Part shown: positions 28,462 through 37,139 of the stretch, piece after piece
How positions within the stretch are numbered: position 1 is the first letter of the stretch
Layout of the letters: every line of letters begins with the position of its first letter
DNA from: Saccharicrinis sp963663905
Lineage (GTDB): Bacteria > Bacteroidota > Bacteroidia > Bacteroidales > Marinilabiliaceae
Direction: 5' to 3'
Assembly: GCA_963663905.2 (NCBI GenBank)
Contig: OY760657.1
Location: 1,922,001 to 1,986,000, forward strand
Length of the DNA: 64,000 nt
Notes under the pieces: generated by a model
Database searches by the model: none
What the model was told of the DNA's origin: nothing
The model's input: only the letters and a program-made list of their open reading frames with translations
Program-made: the position numbers and the translations under genes

Positions 28462-28512
28462 CAGGATTTTCAATCCGGTAAGTAATGATTAACTCACCGG
28501 ATTAAAAATCTG
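28462..28512. repeat. Imperfect hairpin with aatccggt core
   Basis: caggattttcaatccggt pairs with accggattaaaaatctg, with a few mismatches. The same core (ggatttgtaatccgg and its reverse) occurs on both sides of the RAYT remnant near 48.75 and 49.07 kb, so it belongs to an interspersed family. Confidence 0.6.
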
Positions 28513-28562
28513 CTAACTGTGCATTTGATAGAAGGATTTGTAGTTGTAAAATAAAAACACCT

Positions 28563-28673
28563 AATGCTAGTGCGCGTCTTCATCGCGTTCTATACAAATA
28601 ATAACAACCTATTAATCACTTCATTAAGTTTTTTTTGAGAGATAGAATCATACGATGAAATAGTGCGACAGCT
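28563..28673. repeat. Inverted-repeat element, copy 2
   Basis: Second copy of the element at 28184. About 47 bp at the left (28563-28609) match copy 1 with only a handful of changes, and the right end (tacgatgaaatagtgcgaca) matches too, while the middle has diverged. The spacer 28113-28726 between the membrane protein gene and the second pst operon holds only these repeats. Confidence 0.7.
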
Positions 28674-28726
28674 ACAGGGAGGAAGCATTGAGAAATATAG
28701 ATGGTATGAATAATTAATTAGTACAT

Positions 28727-29545
28727 CTAATTTCCATCAACCAAATATTCTTTTAGTTTTTCTGTTTTAGGTTGTTTAAATAATTCGTCAGGCGAACCTT
28801 GTTCAATAATTTCTCCATTCGACATAAAAACCACATGGTCGGCCAAACGTAGCGCCTGACGTAATACATGCGTAACCAAAACAATGGTGTAGTGCTTTTT
28901 CAGATCGTGGAACAGGTTTTCAATAATTTTACTGGATATAGGATCAAGGGCAGAGGTAGGTTCATCGGCTAAAATGATTCGGGGTTTTACAGCAAGTCCT
29001 CTGGCAAGGCATAGTCGCTGCTGCTGACCGATGGATAAACTGTTCGGAGAACTATGCAATCGGTCTTTGACTTCATCCCATAAACCTACCTCTTTAAGAT
29101 GCTTCTCTACATGGTATTCAATCAACATTTTATCCCTTACTCCTTTTAATTTAATACCATAAGCCACATTTTTAAAAATAGAAACAGGAAGAGGATAGGG
29201 GCGCTGACCCAATAATCCCATCTTTTGACGAATGGAAGGAACATTTTTTTGAGTATTTAAAATATCATCATTATCAATGTATATATGACCCGAAACATCA
29301 AGCTCTTTATATAAATCGGTTAATTTATTCATGCACTTTAATAGTGTGGTTTTACCACATCCCGATGGACCCAGTAATACGGTAACTTTATTTTTCGGGA
29401 TTTTCAGATTTATATCCTTTAAAATATGATGATCTTTGGCATAAACATTCAAATTTTTAATGTGTAATACAGAGTCTGTATCATAAAAAGGATTTATAGA
29501 ATCGGTTTTATCTATATTAATCATTTCTTCTTTTAGCAAATACAT
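28727..29545 (-). CDS. PstB-like phosphate transporter ATPase, second copy
   Basis: A 272-residue ABC ATPase of the PstB family; Met8 at 29524 is an alternative start. Walker A GPSGCGKTT, the region GQRPYPLPVSIFKNVAYG and Walker B IILADEPTSALDP are present. The ABC signature is LSIGQQQRL instead of LSGGQQQRL. It differs clearly from the PstB at 7.8 kb and is the last gene of a second pst operon, 7 bp after pstA. It may serve phosphate or a related oxyanion; the family alone does not decide. Confidence 0.88.
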   Translation of the reverse strand: MYLLKEEMINIDKTDSINPFYDTDSVLHIKNLNVYAKDHHILKDINLKIPKNKVTVLLGPSGCGKTTLLKCMNKLTDLYKELDVSGHIYIDNDDILNTQKNVPSIRQKMGLLGQRPYPLPVSIFKNVAYGIKLKGVRDKMLIEYHVEKHLKEVGLWDEVKDRLHSSPNSLSIGQQQRLCLARGLAVKPRIILADEPTSALDPISSKIIENLFHDLKKHYTIVLVTHVLRQALRLADHVVFMSNGEIIEQGSPDELFKQPKTEKLKEYLVDGN

Positions 29546-29552
29546 AATAAAT

Positions 29553-30407
29553 CTAGTTTAAATTGGTTTTGGAGTACTTTTTTGAAAAGAATCTGGCAAT
29601 AAGACTTATCATCAGAATGATTATAGTAAGCAATGCAGCTGCAGCAAAGGCACGTTCCCTGACTTCTGGAATAGGAGAACTTAATTGAAAAAAAATAGCC
29701 AAAGGCAAAGTAGCCGCAGGTTCATCCAGATGAATTGGAATTAAATCGGTATAGCCTGCCGTAAATAATACTGATGCAGCATCGCCAATTCCTCTTCCAA
29801 AAGCCAATAATAAAGCTGTGATAAATCCCGGGAAACCTTGCTTAAACAGTACTTTGTATGCCATTTCTGAGCTGGTTGATCCTAGCGCTAAAGTAGCTTC
29901 TTTTAATCCGTTGGGAATGGTAGAAAGTACTTCATCGAAAGTACGGACTACAATAGGTAAAACAAGTATGGCGACAGTAATGATTCCGGCAAGTAAAGAA
30001 GCATTCATGCCAAGAAACAACATCAATGTAAAGCCAAAGGCCCCATAAACAATAGAAGGAACTCCCCACAAAGCATCCAGAATATAACGAATGGTATTTT
30101 GCACCTTTTTGTGTTTTGCCAATTGTACATTAATAAATAAAGCAGCAGGAACACCGGTAATGGTAGCCAAAACAGTAGCACCAACAGAAATGTAAAGCGA
30201 ACCCATAATGGCATTTAAAACACCCCCTTCACCGCCATAATAGTATCCTCCTTTAGGTGTTTCGGTAATCATACTCCATGATAATGCATGAAAACCTTTG
30301 ATAAAAATCAGAATAATAATAAAAGCCAATGTTGCAATTAATGAATAGGCTGCTAAGGCTGATAAAAGGCGAAATAATTTCTCCTCAATAATTTTACGTT
30401 TATTCAT
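29553..30407 (-). CDS. PstA-like permease, second copy
   Basis: About 284 residues from the ATG at 30407. It has six helices, the EAA loop GLKEATLALGSTSSEMAYKV and FGRGIGDAASVLFT. The usual PstA motif has GE (GRxxGETAP); here it is GD. The frame extends to a TTG at 30485 but the ATG is preferred because it overlaps the pstC stop by 8 bp (30400-30407), a translational-coupling arrangement. It forms the membrane channel with the PstC-like protein encoded just before it. Confidence 0.88.
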   Translation of the reverse strand: MNKRKIIEEKLFRLLSALAAYSLIATLAFIIILIFIKGFHALSWSMITETPKGGYYYGGEGGVLNAIMGSLYISVGATVLATITGVPAALFINVQLAKHKKVQNTIRYILDALWGVPSIVYGAFGFTLMLFLGMNASLLAGIITVAILVLPIVVRTFDEVLSTIPNGLKEATLALGSTSSEMAYKVLFKQGFPGFITALLLAFGRGIGDAASVLFTAGYTDLIPIHLDEPAATLPLAIFFQLSSPIPEVRERAFAAAALLTIIILMISLIARFFSKKYSKTNLN

Positions 30408-31290
30408 TTTTGGCCGATCTATAAATGAAATATCTAAAAACAAGGTTGATGAACAGAATGATAATAAACAACAAAAGAGCTGCAAACATTAAGGCCGAAT
30501 CGTACATGGGTATAGAAAGCATTTCTCCATAGTTGTTTGCAATAAGAGCAGGTAGTGGATAAGCCCCATCAAAGAGATTAAATTTTATCTGAATAAGATT
30601 TCCAACAACCATCATTACAGCCATTGTTTCGCCAAAAGCCTTGGCAATACCTAAACCAAATGCCGATATAATTCCTGGTATTCCCTTTTTTATGACCACA
30701 TGCTTTATGGTTTCCCAATAGGTTGCCCCCAGAGATAGAGTGGCTTCTTTTAATCCGACCGGTATTGTTTGAAACACTTCAATTAGCATATTCAAAATAT
30801 ACGGAATGCACATAATCGCCAACACAATACCACCGGCAAGTATTGTGTATCCGGTTGTATTAATACCTAACAAGGGTGCTAAATAGCCTGAAATAAAAGG
30901 AACGATAACAATAATACCCCAAACACCATAAATAACCGATGGCAAACCCGCCAAAATATCGATAACAGGATGCATAAACTGCATAAACCTTTTAGATGAA
31001 AACTGTGTCAGGAAAATAGCAGTCAGTAAACATACCGGTGCTGATAAAATAAAGGCAATTAAGGTTACATACAGCGAACCCAATATAAATGGCAAAAAAC
31101 CAAACTCCTTTTGTTGTGGGAGCCAAAGTGAAGATCCAATTAAAGCCCCCAGGGATTTTTGTTCTAATAAGGGATTGGCTTTAATAAATAAACCAATCCC
31201 TATGATTAAGGGTAAGGATAATATGATACATATCGAAATAATCATCCATATACCGGATATTCTGTCTATAATAATTCGTCTGAAAAGCAT
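30400..31290 (-). CDS. PstC-like permease, second copy
   Basis: A 296-residue permease with six predicted helices. The EAA loop is GLKEATLSLGATYWETIKHV and the signature AKAFGETMAVMMVVGN is intact. It belongs to the second pst operon (order of transcription: pstS, pstC, pstA, pstB). The 86 bp separating it from pstS contain a CATCTCT-type short repeat array, so the length of this spacer could vary between strains. Confidence 0.9.
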   Translation of the reverse strand: MLFRRIIIDRISGIWMIISICIILSLPLIIGIGLFIKANPLLEQKSLGALIGSSLWLPQQKEFGFLPFILGSLYVTLIAFILSAPVCLLTAIFLTQFSSKRFMQFMHPVIDILAGLPSVIYGVWGIIVIVPFISGYLAPLLGINTTGYTILAGGIVLAIMCIPYILNMLIEVFQTIPVGLKEATLSLGATYWETIKHVVIKKGIPGIISAFGLGIAKAFGETMAVMMVVGNLIQIKFNLFDGAYPLPALIANNYGEMLSIPMYDSALMFAALLLFIIILFINLVFRYFIYRSAKNE

Positions 31291-31330
31291 AAGGTTTTAT
31301 TTAGTGTAGTTTGTCCAGAGTGTAGAGCTT

Positions 31331-31382
31331 ATCACTCATCTCTCATCTCTTATTACTCATCTCTTATCTCTAATCTCTAATT
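31331..31382. repeat. Degenerate short tandem repeat (catctct/aatctct units)
   Basis: About 50 bp of imperfect 7-11-bp units between the second pstS and pstC genes. It is inside an operon, and such arrays can change length by slippage. No hairpin terminator is evident. Confidence 0.6.
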
Positions 31383-32321
31383 TCTTGTCTTATTTAAATA
31401 CCCCTTAATCCTTACCGAATCAATCGGTACATATCCAGCTTCTTTAACAAAAGCCTGTCCTTTGGTTAAGGTCCACTTTAAAAAATCCAAAACAGCCGGT
31501 TTAGCCGGTTTATCTTTGGCAACAAAATAAAGTTCCCGAGCCGGAGGTGAAGGATAATCACCATTTGCAATAGCCAGTAATAAGTTTTCAAACAATTTAT
31601 AAAAATCCTCTTCAGGATCAATTGTGCCGTTAGAGTTGATATCAATTGGAATAACCTCAATTCCATTACGTTTTGAACCCGATTTAATATCATAAACAAA
31701 TATAGTATTGTTAAAGGCTATGCTCATTGGATCAATACTAACAGCCTCTGCTAATCCAGGATCACCATAAATACCAATTCCTTTTATTTGCTCTTGTGTT
31801 CCTCCTAAATAATTGGCCCATGTTTCGGCAGCACCGCAAGCATCTGATCGTGTGTAAATAGATATAGGATAATTCTGATCTTCTTTGATTATTTCATTCC
31901 AATGTGTTACCGTTTGATCAATAAAGATGGCTTTAAATTCACTTTGCGTAAGTCCTCGTTTTTTTAATGAATCCAATAAAGGATTTTTGCTACTGATTGT
32001 TGGTACAACGGCGTCTATGGAGAGTCCCACCCACCATACACCTTTATCTTTCTCCACCTGAGTTATTTCTCTAGAGAACATACCTAAATCTACAGCTCCT
32101 GATAAGGCATCGGCCATACCTTTACCTGCCCCGCCTCCAGAAATATTAAATCGGATATCAGGATTTACTTTTTGATATTCTTCTGACCATTTAACTACTA
32201 ATGGATAAAGGGCAAAAGCTCCTGAAATACTGATTGTATTTTGTTTGCTGGCATGATTTGCACACGAATTAAAAAGAAATAAAGCAATTAAAAAGGAGAT
32301 AGTAATACGAAGTTTTTTCAT
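31377..32321 (-). CDS. PstS-family substrate-binding lipoprotein, second copy, with EF-hand-like loop
   Basis: A 314-residue lipoprotein (lipobox LFNSC, Cys20) of the PstS family: SGAFALYPLVVKWSEEY, ISGGGAGKGMADALSG, DLGMFSREI and YTRSDACGAAETWANYL. It is only distantly like the PstS at 4.6 kb. Residues 227-238 (DINSNGTIDPEE) match the 12-residue EF-hand calcium-loop pattern, with Asp, Asn, Asn, Gly, Ile, Asp and Glu in the expected places. Calcium-dependent stabilisation is a plausible inference. It is the first gene of the second pst operon, downstream of the NarL-type regulator gene. Confidence 0.85.
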   Translation of the reverse strand: MKKLRITISFLIALFLFNSCANHASKQNTISISGAFALYPLVVKWSEEYQKVNPDIRFNISGGGAGKGMADALSGAVDLGMFSREITQVEKDKGVWWVGLSIDAVVPTISSKNPLLDSLKKRGLTQSEFKAIFIDQTVTHWNEIIKEDQNYPISIYTRSDACGAAETWANYLGGTQEQIKGIGIYGDPGLAEAVSIDPMSIAFNNTIFVYDIKSGSKRNGIEVIPIDINSNGTIDPEEDFYKLFENLLLAIANGDYPSPPARELYFVAKDKPAKPAVLDFLKWTLTKGQAFVKEAGYVPIDSVRIKGYLNKTRN

Positions 32322-32385
32322 TGTTCTGATATTAAATTACAGAACAAAACTCAATATAATTAAGAGCTTTAAAAACAGCTATTAA

Positions 32386-32404
32386 ACGTATTTTATTAAT
32401 ACGT
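32386..32404. promoter_or_regulatory. 7-bp inverted repeat in the second pst leader
   Basis: acgtatt and aatacgt flank a 5-bp centre, about 65 bp upstream of the pstS-like start. NarL-type regulators bind short inverted sites, so it is a candidate for the adjacent regulator; no TGTAAC direct repeats like those of the first pst locus are seen here. Confidence 0.3.
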
Positions 32405-32570
32405 AGATATACTTATTAAAGTAGAATTTTATTCACGATGTAAAATAATCAGCTTTTGAATTAGGTAAATAGTAATATTTTTAGATAAAAACTAATTCGT
32501 TTTATTAGTGTAATTTGTGGATAAAAAAAAAACAGTTATTACAGTTCAATTTTTTCAATTATCATTATTC

Positions 32571-33215
32571 TTAAATCTCAAAGTACTTATTTTTAATGGC
32601 AAAAATTACCAATTCTGCCGTATTGCCACATTGAGTTTTCGATAATATATTTTCTCTGTGCTTATCAACAGTTCGTTTGCTAATATGAAGTTTCTCTCCA
32701 ATTTCCTGATTCGATAAACCCTGACAGATGTTGAGTAATACGTCCATTTCTCTTTTGGTAAGTTCGTCAATATCCGGTTTGTTTTGTTTTCTGTTCATCT
32801 TTGTAACAATAGAAGACAAAATCTCGGGAGAGAAGTAATTTCGGTTATTATAAACTTCTATAATGGCAGTTTCAACATCATTAAACTTTGAGTTTTTAAT
32901 TAAAAAACCTTTGGCTCCGGCTTCAATCATCTCGGTATAAAAATTCTCATCCGAATACATTGAAAGAGCTATGATTTTTAATTCAGGGAACAACTTTAAA
33001 GCCTGTTGAGTTGCTTCAATACCATTTAAAACCGGCATATCAATATCCATTAAAACCACGTCAGGATGAAATTCTTCAACATGATCCAAAAAATCCTGTC
33101 CATTTACCGCTTCTCTGATTTCAGAAACATATTGGCTGTTATTTAATAAAAATTTCAAACCCTCTCTAAACAAAGAATGATCATCAACAAGATATATTTT
33201 GAGTTTATTTTCCAT
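32571..33215 (-). CDS. NarL/LuxR-family response regulator
   Basis: A 214-residue regulator. The receiver domain has DDH at 11-13, phospho-acceptor Asp57 in VVLMDIDMPVLNG and Lys in LIKNSKF. A LuxR-type helix-turn-helix follows (LTKREMDVLLNICQGLSNQEIGEKLHISKRTVDKHRENI). It lies downstream of the matching kinase gene and directly upstream of the second pst operon on the same strand. Control of that operon is inferred from position only. Confidence 0.9.
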   Translation of the reverse strand: MENKLKIYLVDDHSLFREGLKFLLNNSQYVSEIREAVNGQDFLDHVEEFHPDVVLMDIDMPVLNGIEATQQALKLFPELKIIALSMYSDENFYTEMIEAGAKGFLIKNSKFNDVETAIIEVYNNRNYFSPEILSSIVTKMNRKQNKPDIDELTKREMDVLLNICQGLSNQEIGEKLHISKRTVDKHRENILSKTQCGNTAELVIFAIKNKYFEI

Positions 33216-33234
33216 TGTTTTAAGTACTTAGTTA

Positions 33235-33386
33235 AGAGTACTGAGTTATTAGTTTATTGATGAATTGTTTAGTTGGTGATTTGTCGAATTGTTGATTTGA
33301 GATTAATTATTATATCAATAAATCTCTCCATCACCATATCGCTTTAAACCCTTTTACCCTTAACCTTTTAACCGTTAACCCTGACC
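33235..33386. repeat. Low-complexity spacer between kinase and regulator genes
   Basis: The 171-bp gap holds imperfect repeats: agtacttagttaagagtac (near-palindrome), ttgttgattt/ttggtgattt units, and at 33345-33385 a degenerate ttaaccctt-like tandem array. It is unusual for a two-component gene pair to be separated by such sequence. Confidence 0.5.
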
Positions 33387-34322
33387 TTATAAAGGTAACC
33401 TTATGCTTGCATTAAATCCGCAGTTAGGACTACTTGTAATATTAATAGTTCCGTTTAGCGATTTAACTCGTGATTTTATATTAATGATACCCATACCTCT
33501 TTTAATACTACTAGTATCAAAACCATTTCCATCGTCATTGTAAATAAATTCAATATGATTATTGTCTTCAGTTATTGAAATTTCTACTTGTTGGGCATGG
33601 GCATACTTAAGTGTATTGTTTATTAATTCGCAACAAATACGATAAAGAATAACTTCAATATCCGATCCGTACCGTAATTTTTCAATATTGGTTGATAAAT
33701 TGATCTTTATTGACTCTTTTGAAACAATATTATTAATGAAATTTTCAATGGCCTTATGCAGTCCATATCGTTCAAGCACGTGAGGAGTAAGATGGTTTGA
33801 AATTTCACGTGTGGTATCGATAGCATTATCAACCATATTTTCAACCTTATCCAGTAATACACTATTTTTTTCTGAAATAGTCGACTTATCAATGGCAGAA
33901 ATGGTCATTTTAGCCGACGATAAAACCGGACCTAAACCATCATGCAATTCCTTTGAGAAATATTTGCGCTCTTTTTCTTCTGTTTTGATTATGGCCGAAA
34001 GTAGTTTAGCCTCGCTTTCTTTACGTAATTGATGAATTCGGTTTAAAACCTCAAATATTTTACGAATATAGATGGAAGCCACAAGCATGGTTAATGAAAT
34101 AACGACTGCAATCCAGCTATTGATATTCGTCATGGAATCTATAGATACCTCTTTATAGAAATATAATAATTCAACAAACCTTCTGATAGCCATCAATAAA
34201 AAACCTATAGAAATACTAATCCAGGCAATGTTAAACCTGGTTTTGGGTATTAAACTGATCGTAAAGAAAAAGGCCACAAACTGAGCTACAACAGCTATAA
34301 TTAAAGCAATCTGAATTTCCAT
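33387..34322 (-). CDS. Membrane sensor histidine kinase (HisKA_3 type)
   Basis: A 311-residue kinase with three predicted helices in the first 90 residues (about 5-25, 33-55, 68-88) and almost no extracytoplasmic domain. The phosphorylation motif is KELHDGLGPVLSS with His127, typical of NarX/DegS-type kinases that pair with LuxR-type regulators. The ATPase domain has ELINNTLKYAHA, YNDDGNGFD and GMGIINIKSRV. It is the likely partner of the regulator encoded downstream. The signal probably comes from the membrane region. Confidence 0.9.
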   Translation of the reverse strand: MEIQIALIIAVVAQFVAFFFTISLIPKTRFNIAWISISIGFLLMAIRRFVELLYFYKEVSIDSMTNINSWIAVVISLTMLVASIYIRKIFEVLNRIHQLRKESEAKLLSAIIKTEEKERKYFSKELHDGLGPVLSSAKMTISAIDKSTISEKNSVLLDKVENMVDNAIDTTREISNHLTPHVLERYGLHKAIENFINNIVSKESIKINLSTNIEKLRYGSDIEVILYRICCELINNTLKYAHAQQVEISITEDNNHIEFIYNDDGNGFDTSSIKRGMGIINIKSRVKSLNGTINITSSPNCGFNASIRLPL

Positions 34323-34490
34323 AAAACAAAGTTATCAGAATGGAGCGTTAAAATTATACGTTTTTATGCGTATTTGGTAAATCTAACTTAAACATTACAA
34401 TACATTAAAAATTAGCAAGAACGGACAAGTTCGAAAATTCGAAAAAACTATACATTTGTTAAACACATTTTGAAATGAAACGAATCAATA

Positions 34491-34672
34491 GAGAACTTCT
34501 CTCACATGAGGATGATTAATTACGGTGCGTTCCATTTAGCCATAAAACAAATATAAACACATCGAAACGAGCCATGAGAATCGTTAGATCGACGAAGTCA
34601 AAGAGTTCTCACACACGAAGATGACTAAATTGGCGAGTTCCATATTGCAATGAAAAAATAATTATAGACATA
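34491..34672. repeat. Two diverged direct repeats of about 65-70 bp
   Basis: Copy A (about 34491-34563) and copy B (about 34601-34672) share tctcaca...gatga.taa.t...gcg.gttccat and the following A-rich stretch. Copy B ends at the start codon of the metallopeptidase-like gene. The 349-bp spacer contains nothing else recognisable. Confidence 0.5.
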
Positions 34673-35973
34673 TGAAAATTTCCTTCTTACTAATTGCCAT
34701 TGTTTTTTTATTTGAAACATATAGCGATAAACCAAATTATTCTGTTGATGAAAATGAATTAAATCAGGTAACATTGGCATATGCAGAACTAAAAAAAGCG
34801 CTTGATTCAGAAAATGGTAAAACCTGGAATTATTCACTACAAGGCCCAATAATGTTTGTAAATCGGGATACCAGAACAATTATTGCTAATCAAGGCGATA
34901 ATTATGGTGAACTTACCGAAAAAGGGAACTTTTATATCGGTAAACTTCCTGAAAACATAAATATAGCAAATACTTCTATCGAATGGAATGGTATTAGATG
35001 GACTATGATTGGCTTGCCTTTACCTGAAACTAAAGAAGATAGATTGAATTTGCTTATTCATGAATCCTTTCATCGTATACAGCCAATGGTGGGTTTCAAT
35101 ACCAAAATAGAATTACCAAACAAACATTTAGATACTAAAAACGGACGAATATTTTTAAAGTTAGAACTTGAAGCACTAAAACACGCCTTACAATCAGAGA
35201 GGCCTGATGTTCATATCCAAAATGCTTTAAAGTTCAGAAAGTATCGTAATCAAATATTTCCTGATGCCAAGGAATCTGAAAACTCATTAGAATTAAATGA
35301 AGGCCTTGCCGAATATACAGGTTCAATTTTAAGTCAACGATCAGATAAGGATTTAAAGGAGCATTATATTTCACAAATTGATAGGATTACTAACCTGCCA
35401 AGCTTTTATCGTTCGTTTCCTTATGCAACAACCGCTGTGTATGGATATTATCTGGATAAAACCAATAAAAAATGGAATCTTTCAATCGATAAGGATTCGA
35501 ATATTACAGATATTCTCAATAAATCATGGGGAATCAATGATGATGAAATCTCTTATGAAGAAATAGAGAAGCTAGGTAAGGATTATAATATGGAATCCAT
35601 CGTAAATGAGGAAATACAAAAAGAAACAGCAAAGGAGGAAATCAATAATAAATACCGCAATATCTTTCTCAGTCCTCAAAGGCTCGAAATTAATCTTGAA
35701 AATATCAGTATAGGTTTCAATCCATCAAACATCATGTCGTTAGACTCATTAGGTACAGTTTATCCAAACTTAAGAATTACCGATAATTGGGGAATATTAG
35801 AGGTGGACAGTTGTGGAGCTCTGATTAGTCCGGAATGGAATAAAGTAACCATTTCAAATCCCGAGTTTATTTCTGATACAATAATAGGCGGAAAAGGATG
35901 GAAATTAAAACTGGATCATCAATTTAAGATTAATCGAGTGAATGATGTTTACCTTGTAATGAAAAAGGAATAA
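34672..35973 (+). CDS. Putative secreted zinc metallopeptidase (HExxH), unknown family
   Basis: A 433-residue protein with a signal-like N-terminus (residues 1-16). A zinc-protease motif HESFH is at 130-134, and LELNEGLAEYTG at 206-217 supplies a glutamate (Glu210 or Glu214) about 80 residues later, as in gluzincin-type peptidases. The C-terminal third (about 330-433) looks beta-rich and may be a separate domain. I do not recognise a named family. It has a strong terminator and no operon partner. Peptidase activity is inferred from the motifs. Confidence 0.7.
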   Translation: MKISFLLIAIVFLFETYSDKPNYSVDENELNQVTLAYAELKKALDSENGKTWNYSLQGPIMFVNRDTRTIIANQGDNYGELTEKGNFYIGKLPENINIANTSIEWNGIRWTMIGLPLPETKEDRLNLLIHESFHRIQPMVGFNTKIELPNKHLDTKNGRIFLKLELEALKHALQSERPDVHIQNALKFRKYRNQIFPDAKESENSLELNEGLAEYTGSILSQRSDKDLKEHYISQIDRITNLPSFYRSFPYATTAVYGYYLDKTNKKWNLSIDKDSNITDILNKSWGINDDEISYEEIEKLGKDYNMESIVNEEIQKETAKEEINNKYRNIFLSPQRLEINLENISIGFNPSNIMSLDSLGTVYPNLRITDNWGILEVDSCGALISPEWNKVTISNPEFISDTIIGGKGWKLKLDHQFKINRVNDVYLVMKKE

Positions 35974-35977
35974 AGTT

Positions 35978-36019
35978 AAAAACGGAATACAAATATCTCA
36001 AATTATTATTCCGTTTTTT
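35978..36019 (+). terminator. Terminator after the metallopeptidase-like gene
   Basis: aaaaacggaata pairs with tattccgttttt across a 17-nt loop, followed by T. It lies five bases after the stop codon. Confidence 0.85.
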
Positions 36020-36087
36020 AAATTTTGTTAAGTACTAAGTAAAAGGGACTAAACATTTTAAATTTAATCCCAATTATAAATTTCTAA

Positions 36088-37053
36088 TTATTCGGATATG
36101 ACTAAACCAAATCCTGTCACTGTACAAGCATATGATTCTGGTACACCACCTGTCCAACCTTTAAATTGAATAACTGGTGCTGTTACTCCTTTAGGAGCAT
36201 AAAATCTTAAACTTAATTTTTTTCCATCTGCTCCAAAGTGATTTTCAACAATATCCGATTCATCAAAGTATGCAGGGCCATTACTACGCTCAACTACAAT
36301 AGGTTTAGGCTTAAAACGAGTAATATTATCTGTTAGAATTTGGAAATGATGCTTTGTAGTATAAGAATGCCAATCCCATAAGTATTTTTTGAAACCTTCT
36401 ACTGTTAATAGATATGTACTACCTTGATAATATAAATGGACTTTTAATCTTCGCTTACCTTTGTTTTGGCTGCAAAACCTTACTTCTTCAACTGTGCTTT
36501 TTAGATAATTATCACTCGTCGAGATTAGTTTGTAGAAATTATCGTCTGCATTTGTTAAGTCATGTAATTGATTATTAATAATCACTCTCCCTTTTGTGTC
36601 TGTTGCATAAGCATCGCACATTCTTTGTATCGGATATGTAAATTCTTCTGCATCGTCGATAATTGAGAACTTCCAATTATCAATATTCTTATCTTTCCAT
36701 AAAAGATAATCATCATAACTTTCTAATTCTTCAGATTCTTCTGATGCTAATTCGTAAGCGGTCTGTAATGAAGTAAAATTTAAGCTATCTTCATACAAAG
36801 TGCGTTCGTTTATTGTCATGGAATAAACTTTGACAGAATATGCAAAAAACGAATCTAAATCTGCAAAAATAGGAATGCCGTTTTCATTAGTAAATTCAGA
36901 TGATGTGTCTGTAGATAATTCAGAATCTTTTGTACAACCTGCAAATATTGTGCAGATAAATAAAATTGACAATAAATTTAATTTTGTTATTTTATTTATA
37001 TTTATGTTAATTAGTAAAAAAAGTAAAAGTATATTAATTTTGTATAATAACAA
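36088..37053 (-). CDS. Lipoprotein, possibly DUF4848-like
   Basis: Up to 321 residues. A lipobox FAGC (Cys40 of the long reading) is followed by an acidic linker and a ~280-residue domain with GIPIFADLDSFFAYSVKVYSM and LYEDSLNFTSLQTAYELASEESEEL, resembling Bacteroides DUF4848 lipoproteins; I hold this family loosely. The start is uncertain: the frame has no ATG before the lipobox, only a TTG at 37053 that gives an unusually long, two-part hydrophobic signal, or non-standard ATA/ATT codons closer in. A 5' frameshift is possible. No operon partners. Confidence 0.6.
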   Translation of the reverse strand: MLLYKINILLLFLLINININKITKLNLLSILFICTIFAGCTKDSELSTDTSSEFTNENGIPIFADLDSFFAYSVKVYSMTINERTLYEDSLNFTSLQTAYELASEESEELESYDDYLLWKDKNIDNWKFSIIDDAEEFTYPIQRMCDAYATDTKGRVIINNQLHDLTNADDNFYKLISTSDNYLKSTVEEVRFCSQNKGKRRLKVHLYYQGSTYLLTVEGFKKYLWDWHSYTTKHHFQILTDNITRFKPKPIVVERSNGPAYFDESDIVENHFGADGKKLSLRFYAPKGVTAPVIQFKGWTGGVPESYACTVTGFGLVISE

Positions 37054-37139
37054 ACTATTGTTTGTGAAAATAATTGTTGCTATTATTGGGGTGTATAATG
37101 TTGTATTAGATCATTAGCCTACTTTAATAATTAAGTTTT

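Noticed and set aside
28113..34322. Second pst operon as part of a mobile island
   Set aside because: Repeats border it, but no integrase, tRNA attachment site, or base-composition shift was seen; only the spacer is repeat-rich.
36830..37117. 95-residue plus-strand frame opposite the lipoprotein start
   Set aside because: Overlaps the signal region of the minus-strand lipoprotein gene; low complexity and no family.
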